Source: Pelagomonas calceolata (taxonomy: Eukaryota; Sar; Pelagophyceae; Pelagomonadales; Pelagomonadaceae). Taken from it: a DNA stretch of 64,000 bases. Each line of letters begins with the position of its first letter. Position 1 is the stretch's first letter. A model generated the notes under the pieces. It did no database searches, was not told where the DNA came from, and worked only from the letters and a program-made list of their open reading frames with translations. Of this stretch, positions 11,012 through 20,042 are shown one piece after another. The position numbers and the translations under genes were made by a program. The stretch is from the NCBI GenBank assembly GCA_918797485.1, contig CAKKNE010000006.1:3348001-3412000 (forward strand), given 5' to 3'.

Positions 11012-11755
11012 TTAAGATGCCTGTCCCACGGCCGCCGACGACGCGGCCAGCGCGTCCTCCGCGGCCTCCCAGGCCGTCCGCGCCCGGTGGAGCCGCCGCC
11101 AGCAGGCCGCCGCCGGCGCGCCCGGCGCCCAGGCCACCTCGACGAGCTCGCAGTTGTCGAACTGGAACTTCGGGTCTCGGAACGTGTCCATCGCGCCCCC
11201 GAGCGCCGCCGCGACCATGCACCGCCCGAGCGCGCCGTGCGACACGACGAGGCTGCACGGCGGCGCGTCGCGACGCAGCGCGGCCCAGTTGCCCACGGCG
11301 CGCGCCCACAGGTCGGGCAGCGGCCGCGCGCCGTCGTCCATCACGAAGGCGGCAGGGTCCGCCTTCCAGCGCGCCCAGCCCGTGTCCATGACCTCGCTTT
11401 TGAGCTTTCCCTCCCAGGTATGCAATTCGATCTCCCGCAGATCGTCGCGCACGACGGGCTCCGGTAGTAATGTGCCGCAGGCCTCCTCGATGCACGCGAG
11501 CGTCTGCCGCGCGCGCGTCATGGGCGACACCCAGACCTTGGATATCCTCGCGAGTTCCTCGTCAGCAATGTAGCAGCCCAGCTCCTCGGCCTGGCGCACG
11601 CCCCGGGCCGTCAGCACGGACGTATCCAAAGTGCCCTGGATGCGGCCCTCCGCATTAAAGTTCGTCTCGCCGTGGCGCGCGATCAGGAAGCGTTGCGCGC
11701 CTTGCGGCGGCTCGAGCGCCATCGTCAGTGTGATTGTCACTGCTGCGATGCGCAT
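11012..11755 (-). CDS. Histidine phosphatase superfamily (phosphoglycerate mutase-like)
   Basis: 247 aa. The catalytic signature FLIARHGETNFN near residue 23 supplies the phospho-accepting His. The second conserved His is in SLVVSHGALGR, and an acidic REIELHTWEGKL block lies between them. Family members remove or transfer phosphate on sugars, bisphosphates or proteins; the substrate cannot be told from sequence. The first ATG (11755) adds a short hydrophobic leader, while the ATG at 11722 begins directly before the domain, so targeting depends on the start. Divergent from the PIH1 gene with about 507 bp between starts, containing a strong CTAG dyad. Single exon, normal length for the family. 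Confidence 0.85.
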   Translation of the reverse strand: MRIAAVTITLTMALEPPQGAQRFLIARHGETNFNAEGRIQGTLDTSVLTARGVRQAEELGCYIADEELARISKVWVSPMTRARQTLACIEEACGTLLPEPVVRDDLREIELHTWEGKLKSEVMDTGWARWKADPAAFVMDDGARPLPDLWARAVGNWAALRRDAPPCSLVVSHGALGRCMVAAALGGAMDTFRDPKFQFDNCELVEVAWAPGAPAAACWRRLHRARTAWEAAEDALAASSAAVGQAS

Positions 11756-12262
11756 GGGTGTGCACGCCTTGATGCTCTATGCTCTCCGGGACTCGTGTCT
11801 CTGCACGGCTCTCCCGCCCTCTTGGTGGCGCGCAAGGTTTGCACCTGGGCGCGCACGACTATGACCTCTCTCGGAAGGAGCTCTAGTGATGATCTATGCA
11901 GCATAGCACCCAAAACGAGCCACAGCTTGTGAAATTAGCGGGGCTAGCGGCCTGTAAGACACTAGGGATGCCTAGCAAGCAAGCATGCGCCTCCCGAAGC
12001 TTCGTAAAACGATTAAGATTATCCCGTTTTGAACCATTTGCATGACTCTGCACACCGTTCTGTTTTTCGTAAGCAACCCGCACCAAAAAAAAGAGATCCC
12101 AAAATTTAATGCGCTGCGCGACGGCAGCCGCCCTCGACGCGAAACCGCCTCCACGCACCGCCGGGCAGCCAAGAATCACTCGGGCGCGTCCACTGCTTGC
12201 AGCCGGGCAGCCCTACCGATTGACCGGTGAGCTCCCACGCCATCTAACACACACCCGGTACC
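11756..12262. other. Divergent intergenic spacer (phosphatase / PIH1)
   Basis: A shared upstream region for two divergent genes. It holds the strong CTAG dyad at 11943-11965 and otherwise nothing I recognise; no supported coding region. Confidence 0.5.
11943..11965 (+). promoter_or_regulatory. CTAG dyad with TGTAAGACA core, strong copy 1
   Basis: Starts GCTAGCGGCC, core TGTAAGACA, ends CTAG. Nearly identical to the copies at 17487 and 23194 although all surrounding DNA differs. It sits 188 bp upstream of the phosphatase start and about 300 bp upstream of the PIH1 gene start. Confidence 0.5.
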
Positions 12263-14396
12263 ATGAACGAAGCGCGCCGCCAGGCGGCCCGGCCCGGTGA
12301 TTTTGGAGGCGGCCCTGATGGCGGCCGCAAGCTGCCCAACGAGGTCAAGGCCATGGCGCGGCAGATGGGCATCAGTGCCAAAGAATTAAGTGAGGTCGGC
12401 GACACGATGTGGGCTCGTCTCACGGAACTGTCCGAGAAAGATCCAGTCGCGTACGCCGAGCTCATGAAGGAATCCGCCAAACACGTCGCGAAGAACGCCG
12501 GGGAAGAGCTCGCCGAGGAGCCGGACGACGCCAAGGCCAACGAGTTGATGAACCGCGTCCTCAGTCCTTCCGTGTTGACGCCTGTTCCTGGGTTTGTCGT
12601 CAAGTGTCAGCTTAAGTATGGAGGTGGCAAGGTCATGGTCAATATCTGTTCGCATCAAGCCGTCGTGCCGCCGAACGATCAACGAGGCAAGGACGCTACT
12701 AAATACAAGGCAGGAATTTCGCCTAGAGGGCTGCAGATCCCGCTGGTCGTCGGTCGCGTGCGTTCGTGCGCGGTGGCCGGCAAGGCGTCGAACACGGTGG
12801 CCGAGGGCAAGGCCGTCGATGTCTTGGTGCACCCGTGGGTCATGGACCAGATCAACGGAGAGGGTCCGCGCGGCGGCCCCTGGCGCGCGGAGATCGCGGC
12901 GCTCGCGGTCAGCTGGGTCGCGAAGGAGACGAAATTACCTCTGGATTCAGGATGGAAGCACATCAACTCCAAGTATAAAGGAGGGTTAGGGAAGAAGAGC
13001 GACGAGCCGGTACCTTTTGATATCGAAGAAGCGCAGCAGCAATCGAAGCCGCCGGACGAGCGGAAGAAATCAGTGGAGAAGAAGATCGAGAAGCCCGAAG
13101 GTGTGGCGGCGTCGCCCGCGCAATTACTCAAGCGCGCGAGGGATCTGGCCTCGAAGGAAGAAAAGGAGAACCATGTGTCATTGAAACTGCCCACTCAAAA
13201 GAAATCATCGAAGAAGCCGCTCGTGCAAGAAGTAGACAAGGACGGCGCCGTCGTCGAGTGCACCGATGAGGGCTTCGACATCTCCGACGACATCGACAAG
13301 AGCGAGCGGAAGAAGAAGCCCGCCGTCAAGAAGGGCTTCTTGAGGACCGCAAAAGCGCGGAAGGCGGCCTTGTATCCTTCGGGATCGGAGCAGGGCGAGT
13401 CCCAGAAGGAAGGGACGTATTCTCGGTTCATGTCGAAATGCAAGGTCGTCGACACGACGACGATGTCCAAGGAGGAGGTCGACGCCGCGACGCGCCAGTA
13501 CGCCGGCACGGGCACGGTCTCGCAGCCGCCGCAGGTGCGTGAATCAGCGTCGTTGCGATGCCGCACCGCCGCGATGCCCTCTCCATGATCATCAGAGAGT
13601 CTACACGTCTCGTGAGTGAATGGAGACAGTTTCGCGACACCATCGTTCGACACAGGCACCTCCGCTGCCGTCGAAGAATACGACGGCGAAGCCGCCCGCG
13701 CCACCCTCCAAAGCCTTCGACGGGGCCAAGAAGGGCTTCCTCAACTCCAGCAAAAGTAGCCTGTACGACGAGAATGAGTCGAAAAAACGTACTCCGGAGT
13801 ACGAGCCCGAGTTCGACGCCGCGATGGCCGAGCTCGACCCCGAGTTCTCGAACGCCCACAAGAATGAAGATGTCGGGAACGACGAGGACGACACGATCGC
13901 GCAGCTGCGCGACTTCGCGGCGAAGGTCGACTGGGCGTCGTCGGACTTTTCGAAGCCGCTTCATCCCGCGAGGGACTCCACGAAGCACGACCACTCGCAG
14001 CGCCCGAAGCCGGCCGTGGAGACCGAGGTCAAAAAAGCGCCCGGTTCGCGAAAGCAGGACCCCGGCGAATTGCAGCGAGGCTTCATGGCCCGCGACGCGG
14101 AACGGAGCGCCGCGAAGGCGGCCGTGCGGGCCGCCAGGGCCGAGACCTTTTCCTGTAAAGTGGATCGCACCGACGACGGCCGCGTCCGCGTCGTCGCGGA
14201 TTTGTCCGGTGTGGCCAGCTTCGCGGACGTCGACCTCGACGTCGCGGCGAAGACGCTGCGCGTGCGCGAGAAATGTGGGCGAAGGCGCGCTGCACGTGTG
14301 GAGCTCCCGTGCGATGTCGACGCCGCATCAGCTTCGGCGAAGTTCTCGAAGAAGCGGGGGCAGCTCACGGTTGTGTTGAGTCCGTCGGCAGACTAA
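12263..14396 (+). CDS. PIH1-domain protein (dynein/R2TP assembly factor type)
   Basis: Two exons, 12263-13534 and 13656-14396, about 670 aa. The N-terminal half has a PIH1-type domain: GFVVKCQLKYGGGKVMVNIC followed by HQAVVPP, then VLVHPWVMDQI. The C-terminal 80 residues form a CS-like beta sandwich (RVRVVADLSGVASFADVDLD ... ELPCDVDAASASAKFSKK). PIH1 proteins act with HSP90 and R2TP in assembling axonemal dyneins or other complexes in the cytoplasm; which complex is served here is inference. The middle is Lys/Glu-rich and contains two KKGFL motifs, also seen in the CS-domain gene at 20043. The single intron joins SQPPQ to APPLPSK in phase 0. Confidence 0.82.
13535..13655 (+). other. Spliceosomal intron in the PIH1 gene
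   Basis: 121 nt, donor GTGCGT, acceptor GACACAG. The terminal repeats of introners are not recognisable and the flanking 8-mers differ, so this is either an ordinary intron or an old introner reduced to its CACAG end. Confidence 0.75.
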
Positions 14397-14441
14397 GATT
14401 AGCGAATCATACAGCACTTACAGGGGCGAGGAAGGGAGGGA

Positions 14442-14978
14442 CTAGTACTGCACGCAGATCCGAGCACCGGGCTCCGTCCGCGGCGGCACGCGCACGTTCA
14501 GGACGATGTTCTCCGGCGTCGTCGTCTGGAGCGTGTCGCCGACACGGACGCCGGGAGGCACGACGACGAAGACCCGCCGGTTGCGGCGGCGCGCGACGCC
14601 GTCGGGCTGGACGGTGACGACCTGGGCCCGGTCGCACGGCGAGAAGCAGGGAATCAGCGCGCACGGCGGGAAGACCGTGAAGAGGAGGCACGACGCCAGG
14701 AAACTGACGGGCCCGTAGTACTGGGATTCCACGACCGCGACGCGGCCGGCCGGCGGGCCGGGGCGCACGAGCAGCGCGCCCTGTTCTTCCTCGCGCTGGA
14801 GCCGCTGCGCGAGGACCGCGTCGCTCTCGATGGTTGCGGCCGCGAGCGGCTCGATGGTCTCCGCGACGCTCTCGGCGATGGGCACGGTCTCGTCCGCGAC
14901 GACGACGTCGGCTACGGGGAGTTGGGCGTCGTCCGCGCCGCCGTCGACCGGCTTCGCTGGGGCCGTGGGTGGGGCCAT
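14442..14978 (-). CDS. Small membrane-associated protein with FPPCALIPC...PCD motif
   Basis: 178 aa, starting MAPPTAPAKPVDGG. The N-terminal third is acidic and Ala/Val-rich and contains DAVLAQRLQREEEQ, a ubiquitin-interacting-like helix. One hydrophobic stretch (VSFLASCLLFTVFPPCALIPCF) is followed directly by SPCD. The C-terminus is a beta-rich segment (RRVFVVVPPGVRVGDTL, VRVPPRTEPGARI). The FPPxALxP...PCD motif recurs in the lectin gene at 34029. I cannot name the family. Divergent from the gene at 15435; the open frame extends far upstream of this ATG but that part lacks protein-like sequence. Confidence 0.6.
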   Translation of the reverse strand: MAPPTAPAKPVDGGADDAQLPVADVVVADETVPIAESVAETIEPLAAATIESDAVLAQRLQREEEQGALLVRPGPPAGRVAVVESQYYGPVSFLASCLLFTVFPPCALIPCFSPCDRAQVVTVQPDGVARRRNRRVFVVVPPGVRVGDTLQTTTPENIVLNVRVPPRTEPGARICVQY

Positions 14979-15434
14979 TTTCGCTCGCTCGCAAAGAAGT
15001 TGCTGGCGCTGGCAGAGGCCAGATGAGCAACGAACCTCGCCTCGCGCCGCGGGCAAAAGATTTACGCGCCTGGCTAGAGGGCGTCGAACAGGTACCCTAC
15101 ACGCTGCGGTGAGCCAATATGCGCTCCGCTGCGAGCTGTCGAGCCGGCGCTGCGTAAAGCTTGTTCTTCCTAGTGTGTCGAAGACGCTAGGTAGGGCAAA
15201 TTTCAAGTGACAAAAAACGACTGACACTGCCTCCAGAATTGGTTTCCGCGTGATATTTGACGCATTGGCTTCAGCTGCTTGCAATCTGAACGCTGCGTGA
15301 GTGCCGTGCCGTGCAGCAGTGCACCCATCAATAGGCTGCCACTGCCACAGTGTTGCTGCACAGCACAAGCGAGCGGCGCTGCAAAATAAGCTCAGCAGAG
15401 TATCCTCGCACACTGCACAAATCAACGAGTAGAA
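14979..15434. other. Divergent intergenic spacer
   Basis: About 456 bp between two divergent starts; no gene. It contains the CTAG dyad variant at 15169-15191 and a Cys/Gln-codon-like GCAGCAGTGCAC stretch without a supported frame. Confidence 0.5.
15169..15191. promoter_or_regulatory. CTAG dyad, variant copy
   Basis: CCTAGTGTGTCGAAGACG followed by CTAGG: CTAG arms as an inverted repeat with a CTAGTGT left half like the reverse of the strong copies. It lies 191 bp upstream of the 14978 start and about 245 bp upstream of 15435. Confidence 0.4.
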
Positions 15435-16082
15435 ATGCGCAAGTTCGCTCTCGCGTTCGCTTGCGCGGCGAGCAGCCTGCAGACTGCGCCGCGACGCTGC
15501 TACAAGGCACGGCGGCGCCACGCGACGCCCGACGACGACGACAACACAAAGTGGAGCGTCGACGTCGACGAGTTCGCGGAGCGCATCGAGTCCGCCAAAG
15601 CCGCGGTTGTTGGTGGTCTCGCCGCGTCGGTCGCGGCTTCGCCGGCGGAGTTCCTCACGCATACGAACAACATCGCCCAGTTCGAGTTCGACGTCGACCA
15701 GATCTCGATCGCGGGCGCGCTCTTCGGACTCGTGTTCCGGTCTGTGTGGATATCAAATTTCAGGCGCCCCACGCCATCGAATAACCTAGCTCACGGTTGA
15801 TTTCCACACAGGTTCCGCTACGCGGTGCGGCGCGACAACAATCCACAGCTGCGCCAGGGCGTCGTCGGCGCTTTTACAATTACGCGCGCGGTGGCCACGG
15901 TGCGCGTGAGCGACGAGTGCCTCGCGGTGCCGCTGCGCTGCGGCCCGCCGCTGTCGTACCTCGACTACGCCATGCTCGGCCAGCTCGTTTCGGGCCTGCT
16001 CGTCTCGGGCGTCGCGTTCGCGGCCGCGGCCGCCGCAGTTGATGCGGGCGTCGACCGGGGGTGGCTTAAGAGGTTTCCTTAG
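15435..16082 (+). CDS. Conserved hydrophobic protein with presequence, family not named
   Basis: Two exons (15435-15733, 15812-16082), 189 aa. The N-terminus MRKFALAFACAASSLQTAPR looks like a secretory or plastid leader. The mature part starts with an acidic region (WSVDVDEFAERIESAKAAVV), then a glycine/hydrophobic segment (ISIAGALFGLVFRYAVRRD), NPQLRQGVVGAFTITRAVA, and a final hydrophobic helix (LGQLVSGLLVSGVAFAAAA). The intron sits inside the LVF/RYAV codon and is an introner; splicing restores the frame exactly. The middle resembles conserved plastid proteins of plants and algae that I cannot name. Function unknown. Confidence 0.72.
15742..15811 (+). mobile_element. Introner copy H (subfamily II, short)
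   Basis: 70-bp element, TCTGTGTGGATATCAAA to TTGATTTCCACACAG, with the subfamily II end GGCGCCCCACGCCATCGA. Flanks GTTCCGGT (15734-15741) and GTTCCGCT (15812-15819) match at 7 of 8. Host intron 15734-15811, 78 nt, close to the shortest intron here. Orientation relative to the transcript is opposite to most other copies. Confidence 0.9.
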
Positions 16083-16083
16083 T

Positions 16084-17307
16084 TCAATTTACTCCTTGGT
16101 CGACAAAAAGCCCCACAAGCGATTCCTCGTCCGACGTGTCGCCCTCGTCGAAGTCGCCATCCGAGTCATCACTAGAATCGCCCTCGGGGGTCATGCCAGG
16201 CGGGTAGCCGCGGCCCCAGGCTGAGCCACGGCAGAGGACGGTCTCCAGATGCCTCCTCTGTTCGTCGGGCAGCTTTAAGGGCGCCTCGGCCCCAAAGTTG
16301 ACCGTGACGCTCAGCGCGGGCGAGTCCATGCCGACGACGGCGTAGAGCGGCCCCGCGCCGTCGATGAGATAGGCGACGCCCAAAGGCTGCGGCGCCTTGT
16401 CGCGCCTCGTCAGCACGAAGTAGACCGCAAGTAAGTTCTCGTCGTTCGCTCTACACAGCCCGCAGCCGACCACATCCCCGGCGCCAAACCTAGGCCCGTA
16501 GCGCACGCCCGAGACCCCGCTGCCGTGGTAGGCATTGCCATCGTCGCCGTGGTAGGCCCACGACGACCGCGTCCAGCCGGGCTGCTTGCCGCGCAACTTA
16601 AAAGCGCGCTGGCAGACCCCGACGGCCACGCAGGGCGTTACGCCGGGGACCCGGGTCCTGCCGCTCGCGATCGAGACCTCGAAGTAGGCGCCGCCCACGC
16701 AGGCCCAGCCGTTGTTGTGCGGCACGACGAGGCCTGCGCCGCGCGGGGCGCGCACGTCGAAGGGCGCGTCGCTCCGCACGCAGACGTCGTAACCCGTGCC
16801 GTCTAAAGCAGTGAGGTACTCGCAGGCCGTCTGGCCGAGCGGTGACAGGTCCCGCGTTTGAGGTCTGTCGTCGCGGCGCCCTGTTGATAGGGCGCGCGGC
16901 GGCGGCGGCGGGCGCATCGACCGCGGCCAGGACTTCGGAAAGGACGCCCGGAGCCACGGCGCGAGGCTGCGGCCGGCAACATCCCAGTTCGCGGGAAAGG
17001 GCCGCGCGCAGTCGTGCCGCTGGAACGCGGCCCTTCCCAGCGCGCTCCAGAGCGACGGCGCCTGGCAGGCCCGCAGCAGGCGCTTGGCGGACGCCGCCGC
17101 TCGCACGACGCTCGCGCTCGTCGTGAACGCCAGGGTGTGTTGCAGGATCGCGTCCGGCAATGCTTCGAGGAAGCACGGTTGTGCCTCGTCTTCTTCGACC
17201 GTCGCGGGCGAGTTCACGTCGTCGAGGCTCTCGTCGTCCGAGGAGGCGAACCTAGTGTGCGTGGCGCCCTCGGCCGTGATAGTGGTGTGGGCCCTGCCGC
17301 GAGACAT
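16084..17307 (-). CDS. F-box and SPRY domain protein
   Basis: About 407 aa from the ATG at 17307 (frame open upstream). An F-box-like segment (FLEALPDAILQHTLAFTT ... VVRAAASAKRLLRACQAPSLW) lies near residues 50-100. A SPRY/B30.2-type beta sandwich follows: GWACVGGAYFEVSI, VAVGVC, SWAYHGDDGNAYHGSG, FGAGDVVGCG, VYFVL. F-box proteins recruit substrates to SCF ubiquitin ligases and SPRY domains bind protein partners, so a substrate-receptor role is inferred. The C-terminus is acidic with DEGDTSDEES, a motif also at the C-terminus of the lectin gene (34029). Ends two bases after the stop of the convergent gene at 15435. Confidence 0.78.
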   Translation of the reverse strand: MSRGRAHTTITAEGATHTRFASSDDESLDDVNSPATVEEDEAQPCFLEALPDAILQHTLAFTTSASVVRAAASAKRLLRACQAPSLWSALGRAAFQRHDCARPFPANWDVAGRSLAPWLRASFPKSWPRSMRPPPPPRALSTGRRDDRPQTRDLSPLGQTACEYLTALDGTGYDVCVRSDAPFDVRAPRGAGLVVPHNNGWACVGGAYFEVSIASGRTRVPGVTPCVAVGVCQRAFKLRGKQPGWTRSSWAYHGDDGNAYHGSGVSGVRYGPRFGAGDVVGCGLCRANDENLLAVYFVLTRRDKAPQPLGVAYLIDGAGPLYAVVGMDSPALSVTVNFGAEAPLKLPDEQRRHLETVLCRGSAWGRGYPPGMTPEGDSSDDSDGDFDEGDTSDEESLVGLFVDQGVN

Positions 17308-17486
17308 CGAGGCGAAGTGAGGCCTCAGGTGCTGCACACAGAGCTGTGTGCCTCCGTTCGCCTCTCGTTCTCGTCGCTTCTGCAAGCTGTTAAAAATAGC
17401 AACAGCAGTGAGCCGGCAATCGTCTGGCACCAACTCCCCAGCAATGCCGGAAAAAAGCGGTCCTGAAAAGCGTGAACCAAAACGCT

Positions 17487-17513
17487 GCTAGCGGCCCGTA
17501 AGACACTAGCCAG
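17487..17513 (+). promoter_or_regulatory. CTAG dyad with TGTAAGACA-type core, strong copy 2
   Basis: GCTAGCGGCC, CGTAAGACA core, ACTAGCCAG end. It lies 180 bp upstream of the F-box/SPRY start, the same spacing as copies 1 and 4 from their minus-strand neighbours. Confidence 0.5.
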
Positions 17514-18132
17514 CAAACCCGGAACGCGCATGCAGCTGTTTGAGTATCCTTCAGTTCGCCACTGGTCCAATGAGATCAATGGGACACGTACTGGGGGCCG
17601 AAAAATATGTTTATTGAATTCGCGCCGACGATGCCGCAATGGTCCAAAGCGGCCGCGCCGGTGGAATCCTGTCAATCCCTGCCCCAGAGGTCTCCCTGGG
17701 ATTGCTTAGGGTCGGGGCTATACACGGTTAGTCGCCTACACCGCATGCGCCGCCGCTTCCAGCATATTTGGCCAATTCTCTCAACATGGCAACCCATTAA
17801 AGCATGAATTACTTGGCAATGGCTTCCAGGGCCCTCGGTGGGCCCAAGCGCCGGCGTATGCGGCGCAAGCGACTACCCACTACCAGACCTACCCCGAGAG
17901 ACCTCCAGGAGCCGATCTGCCCCCGAAAAAAGTGTGCAATTTGGACCCGATGGCACCTAGTTCCCGTCAAAAACGCCAATCACCCGAGGGCCCCCAGTAG
18001 TCGCCGTAGCGGTCTCGTCGGCCCCCATACTACCCCACCGATAGTCAATTACGAGTATATGACATCTACATTATAAGAAGGGTACTTTTGGCTGCCCATG
18101 CTCGGGACGTGAACATCTTGATCTGGACCGCG

Positions 18133-18476
18133 CGCAAGTCGGTCGGTCATAAAACAAATGATCGCGTCATGGTCCATGGTAATGGTACACGGGCTGATGG
18201 CCGCAGGTCCAGGTTTGGTGCCCCATTTGTAGAAGATGGTGGGCTCGCTAGACCGACGACCCGCGCCGAGCATCTTGGGGTCTCGGAGCAATGTAGTACA
18301 CACACAGGCCAATTATCTGGCCCTTCCTAGGACCGAAGCGTCTGAAACGCAAATTTATTTTATAAACCACCGGTCTGGGGCCAATTCAGTGCCCCGCGTA
18401 CGCACCGTCGTCCGCGGAGAACGGGCAAGTCGGTCGATTGTGAATAGAACAACGGCGTTATGGTCTATCTGGATAG
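18133..18476. repeat. Two diverged copies of a ~53-bp noncoding repeat
   Basis: 18133-18185 and 18423-18476 share GCAAGTCGGTCG, then ...AAC.A..., CG..ATGGTC.AT..., followed by similar GCTGAT...CGCAGG text. A weaker match (CGTCGATTGTGCATGAAAAC) lies near 18711, giving rough spacings of 290 and 280 bp. No coding frame. It may be a decayed tandem array. Confidence 0.35.
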
Positions 18477-19164
18477 TGTCGTCGCTGATACTCGCAGGCT
18501 TAGGAACTGGGCTCTGCTTTATGTGAACGCGGGGTCGCGAATTCGACGAATCGCGAGGCCCTAACGGAATATCTAAAATAGCTCAGTGGCCGCTGATTCG
18601 GCCTAGATGGACTCTACCACTAACAAACGGATAGAAACGAACATAAACGCGAGAGTTGTCTAGTAGAATTCTTTTCCCGCCCTCCGAGCGCGGGCCGTCG
18701 GCTCCGGTTCCGTCGATTGTGCATGAAAACTGGGCTGGAGTTGATATGATGTATCAATTGGACGGTAGATGGCGGCGTCAATCGCTGGTGTATTTTGGCG
18801 AGCCGTAAGACTCATTCGTGAATGTCGCGGGCGGTGCCTTCCGGGAGGCGCGAGGGTATGTTCCCGGGCCGCTACACTGAAATATTTGGTCGCAGCGAAC
18901 GAACAGGATGTTTTCTGAATTTGGATCATTCTCTTGACGCTATCGCGGCGTATCTTTGAATTTACTAGTATGTTGATTACGCTAGCTCTGGTTTCTTGTG
19001 TCATTGCTGCCGGCTAGCCCACGATTTCCTATCTCGAGATAGAATGCGTGCGTGCGGTCTTCGGAAAGTACGACAACGAACGGTAGAAGGAGGTACAAGG
19101 CAAGCAGGTTACGCAGGGCGCGCGGGATGGGACTCGGGAGCGCGCGGGCGGACCAGGATGGCAT

Positions 19165-19761
19165 TTAGACCTCATCCTGGTCGAAGTCGTAGGCCGGGCC
19201 GATCATGGGCGTCCGGCGGCGGCGCTGCTGTGGCTGCTCGTAGCCGAGGAGGTGGCTGCGGCCCCCACGCGCGCTTCGAAACTCCTCCTCGAAGCGGTCC
19301 AGGGCTTGCGGGTCGGCGTCCATGTTCTCGATCGTGTCGAGGGTCCGCTCGTCGCCGTGCTCGTCTCTTTCTTTCAACACCGTTCTAGCTCTATCCCCGA
19401 TGCGGCGGCGGCAGCTCAGCGTCTCGCGGTCGCGGTCGCGATTGTGCTCGCGGCGCTCGCCGACGACAGGGCCGGCCCCGTGCCTTTGAGCCGTCTCCGT
19501 GACCGTGCGCGACCGGCCGTCGGCCGAGACTGTGGTCGACGAGCTCATCATCGTGAAGCTCGAGTTCCCGCCGCCGCCCATGCGGCCGAAGTCCTCACCG
19601 AAGCCTCCTCCCAAAAGACTGCCGCCGCCCATCATCTGCCCCAGCAGACTCCCGCCGAAGGGGTCGCGGCGCCGGCCACCCTCACGAGAGGCGCTGCCCC
19701 CACCGGTGAAGAACGGGTCGTCGAAGGGGTCGCCGCCGCCGAAGGGGTCGCCGCCGAACAT
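19165..19761 (-). CDS. Myeloid leukemia factor (MLF)-like protein
   Basis: 198 aa. The Gly/Asp/Phe-rich start (MFGGDPFGGGDPFDDPFF) is followed by the MLF-type core: SSFTMMSSSTTVSADGRSRT, ETAQRH, RRRIGDRARTVLKERDEHGD, then an acidic DADPQALDRFEEEF. In other eukaryotes MLF proteins shuttle between nucleus and cytoplasm and are linked to protein-aggregate handling and transcription; the role here is not known. Single exon, close to the usual length. Divergent from the CS-domain gene at 20043 with about 280 bp between starts. Confidence 0.78.
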   Translation of the reverse strand: MFGGDPFGGGDPFDDPFFTGGGSASREGGRRRDPFGGSLLGQMMGGGSLLGGGFGEDFGRMGGGGNSSFTMMSSSTTVSADGRSRTVTETAQRHGAGPVVGERREHNRDRDRETLSCRRRIGDRARTVLKERDEHGDERTLDTIENMDADPQALDRFEEEFRSARGGRSHLLGYEQPQQRRRRTPMIGPAYDFDQDEV

Positions 19762-19851
19762 CGTGAGGCTGCCCCACGCTGCGGGCGCGGGGCGTACGCT
19801 GCCCTGACGCGCAGGCTTCGTGCAGGCTTCGTGAGCCGAGCAACGAGCGGT

Positions 19852-19872
19852 CTAGTAAGTTAAAAAAGCTAG
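19852..19872. promoter_or_regulatory. CTAG dyad, weak copy
   Basis: CTAGTAAGTTAAAAAAG then CTAG, between the divergent MLF-like and CS-domain genes, 91 bp upstream of the former. Only the outer arms and the TTA of the core agree with the strong copies. Confidence 0.3.
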
Positions 19873-20042
19873 AGTGTTTCATTACTTTAGCTCCTCCAGG
19901 CCCCAAATCGCGCGTGGCTGTGTAAGGCTGCGTACAGATCACCAAAATCGCTGGTGGAACTGTGCCTGACCCCAGCGCGCAGCGAATCACCGCCAGAAAT
20001 CCATCAATCAACCAGCAGGGAGGTCAGGGAGCATTGGATAAG

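Larger units (their letters stand above)
17308..19164. other. Gene-free island of lower apparent GC
   Basis: About 1.85 kb with no supported gene. Base use looks more even than in the rest of the window and codon periodicity is absent. It includes the strong CTAG dyad at 17487-17513 and a degenerate repeat (18133-18185 and 18423-18476, with a weaker third match near 18711). No terminal repeats, polymerase or transposase sequence is visible. Confidence 0.55.

Noticed and set aside
14979-15662. Upstream extension of the 14442-14978 gene
   Set aside because: Open frame continues but the text is low-complexity and overlaps the divergent gene at 15435; the ATG at 14978 gives a sensible N-terminus.
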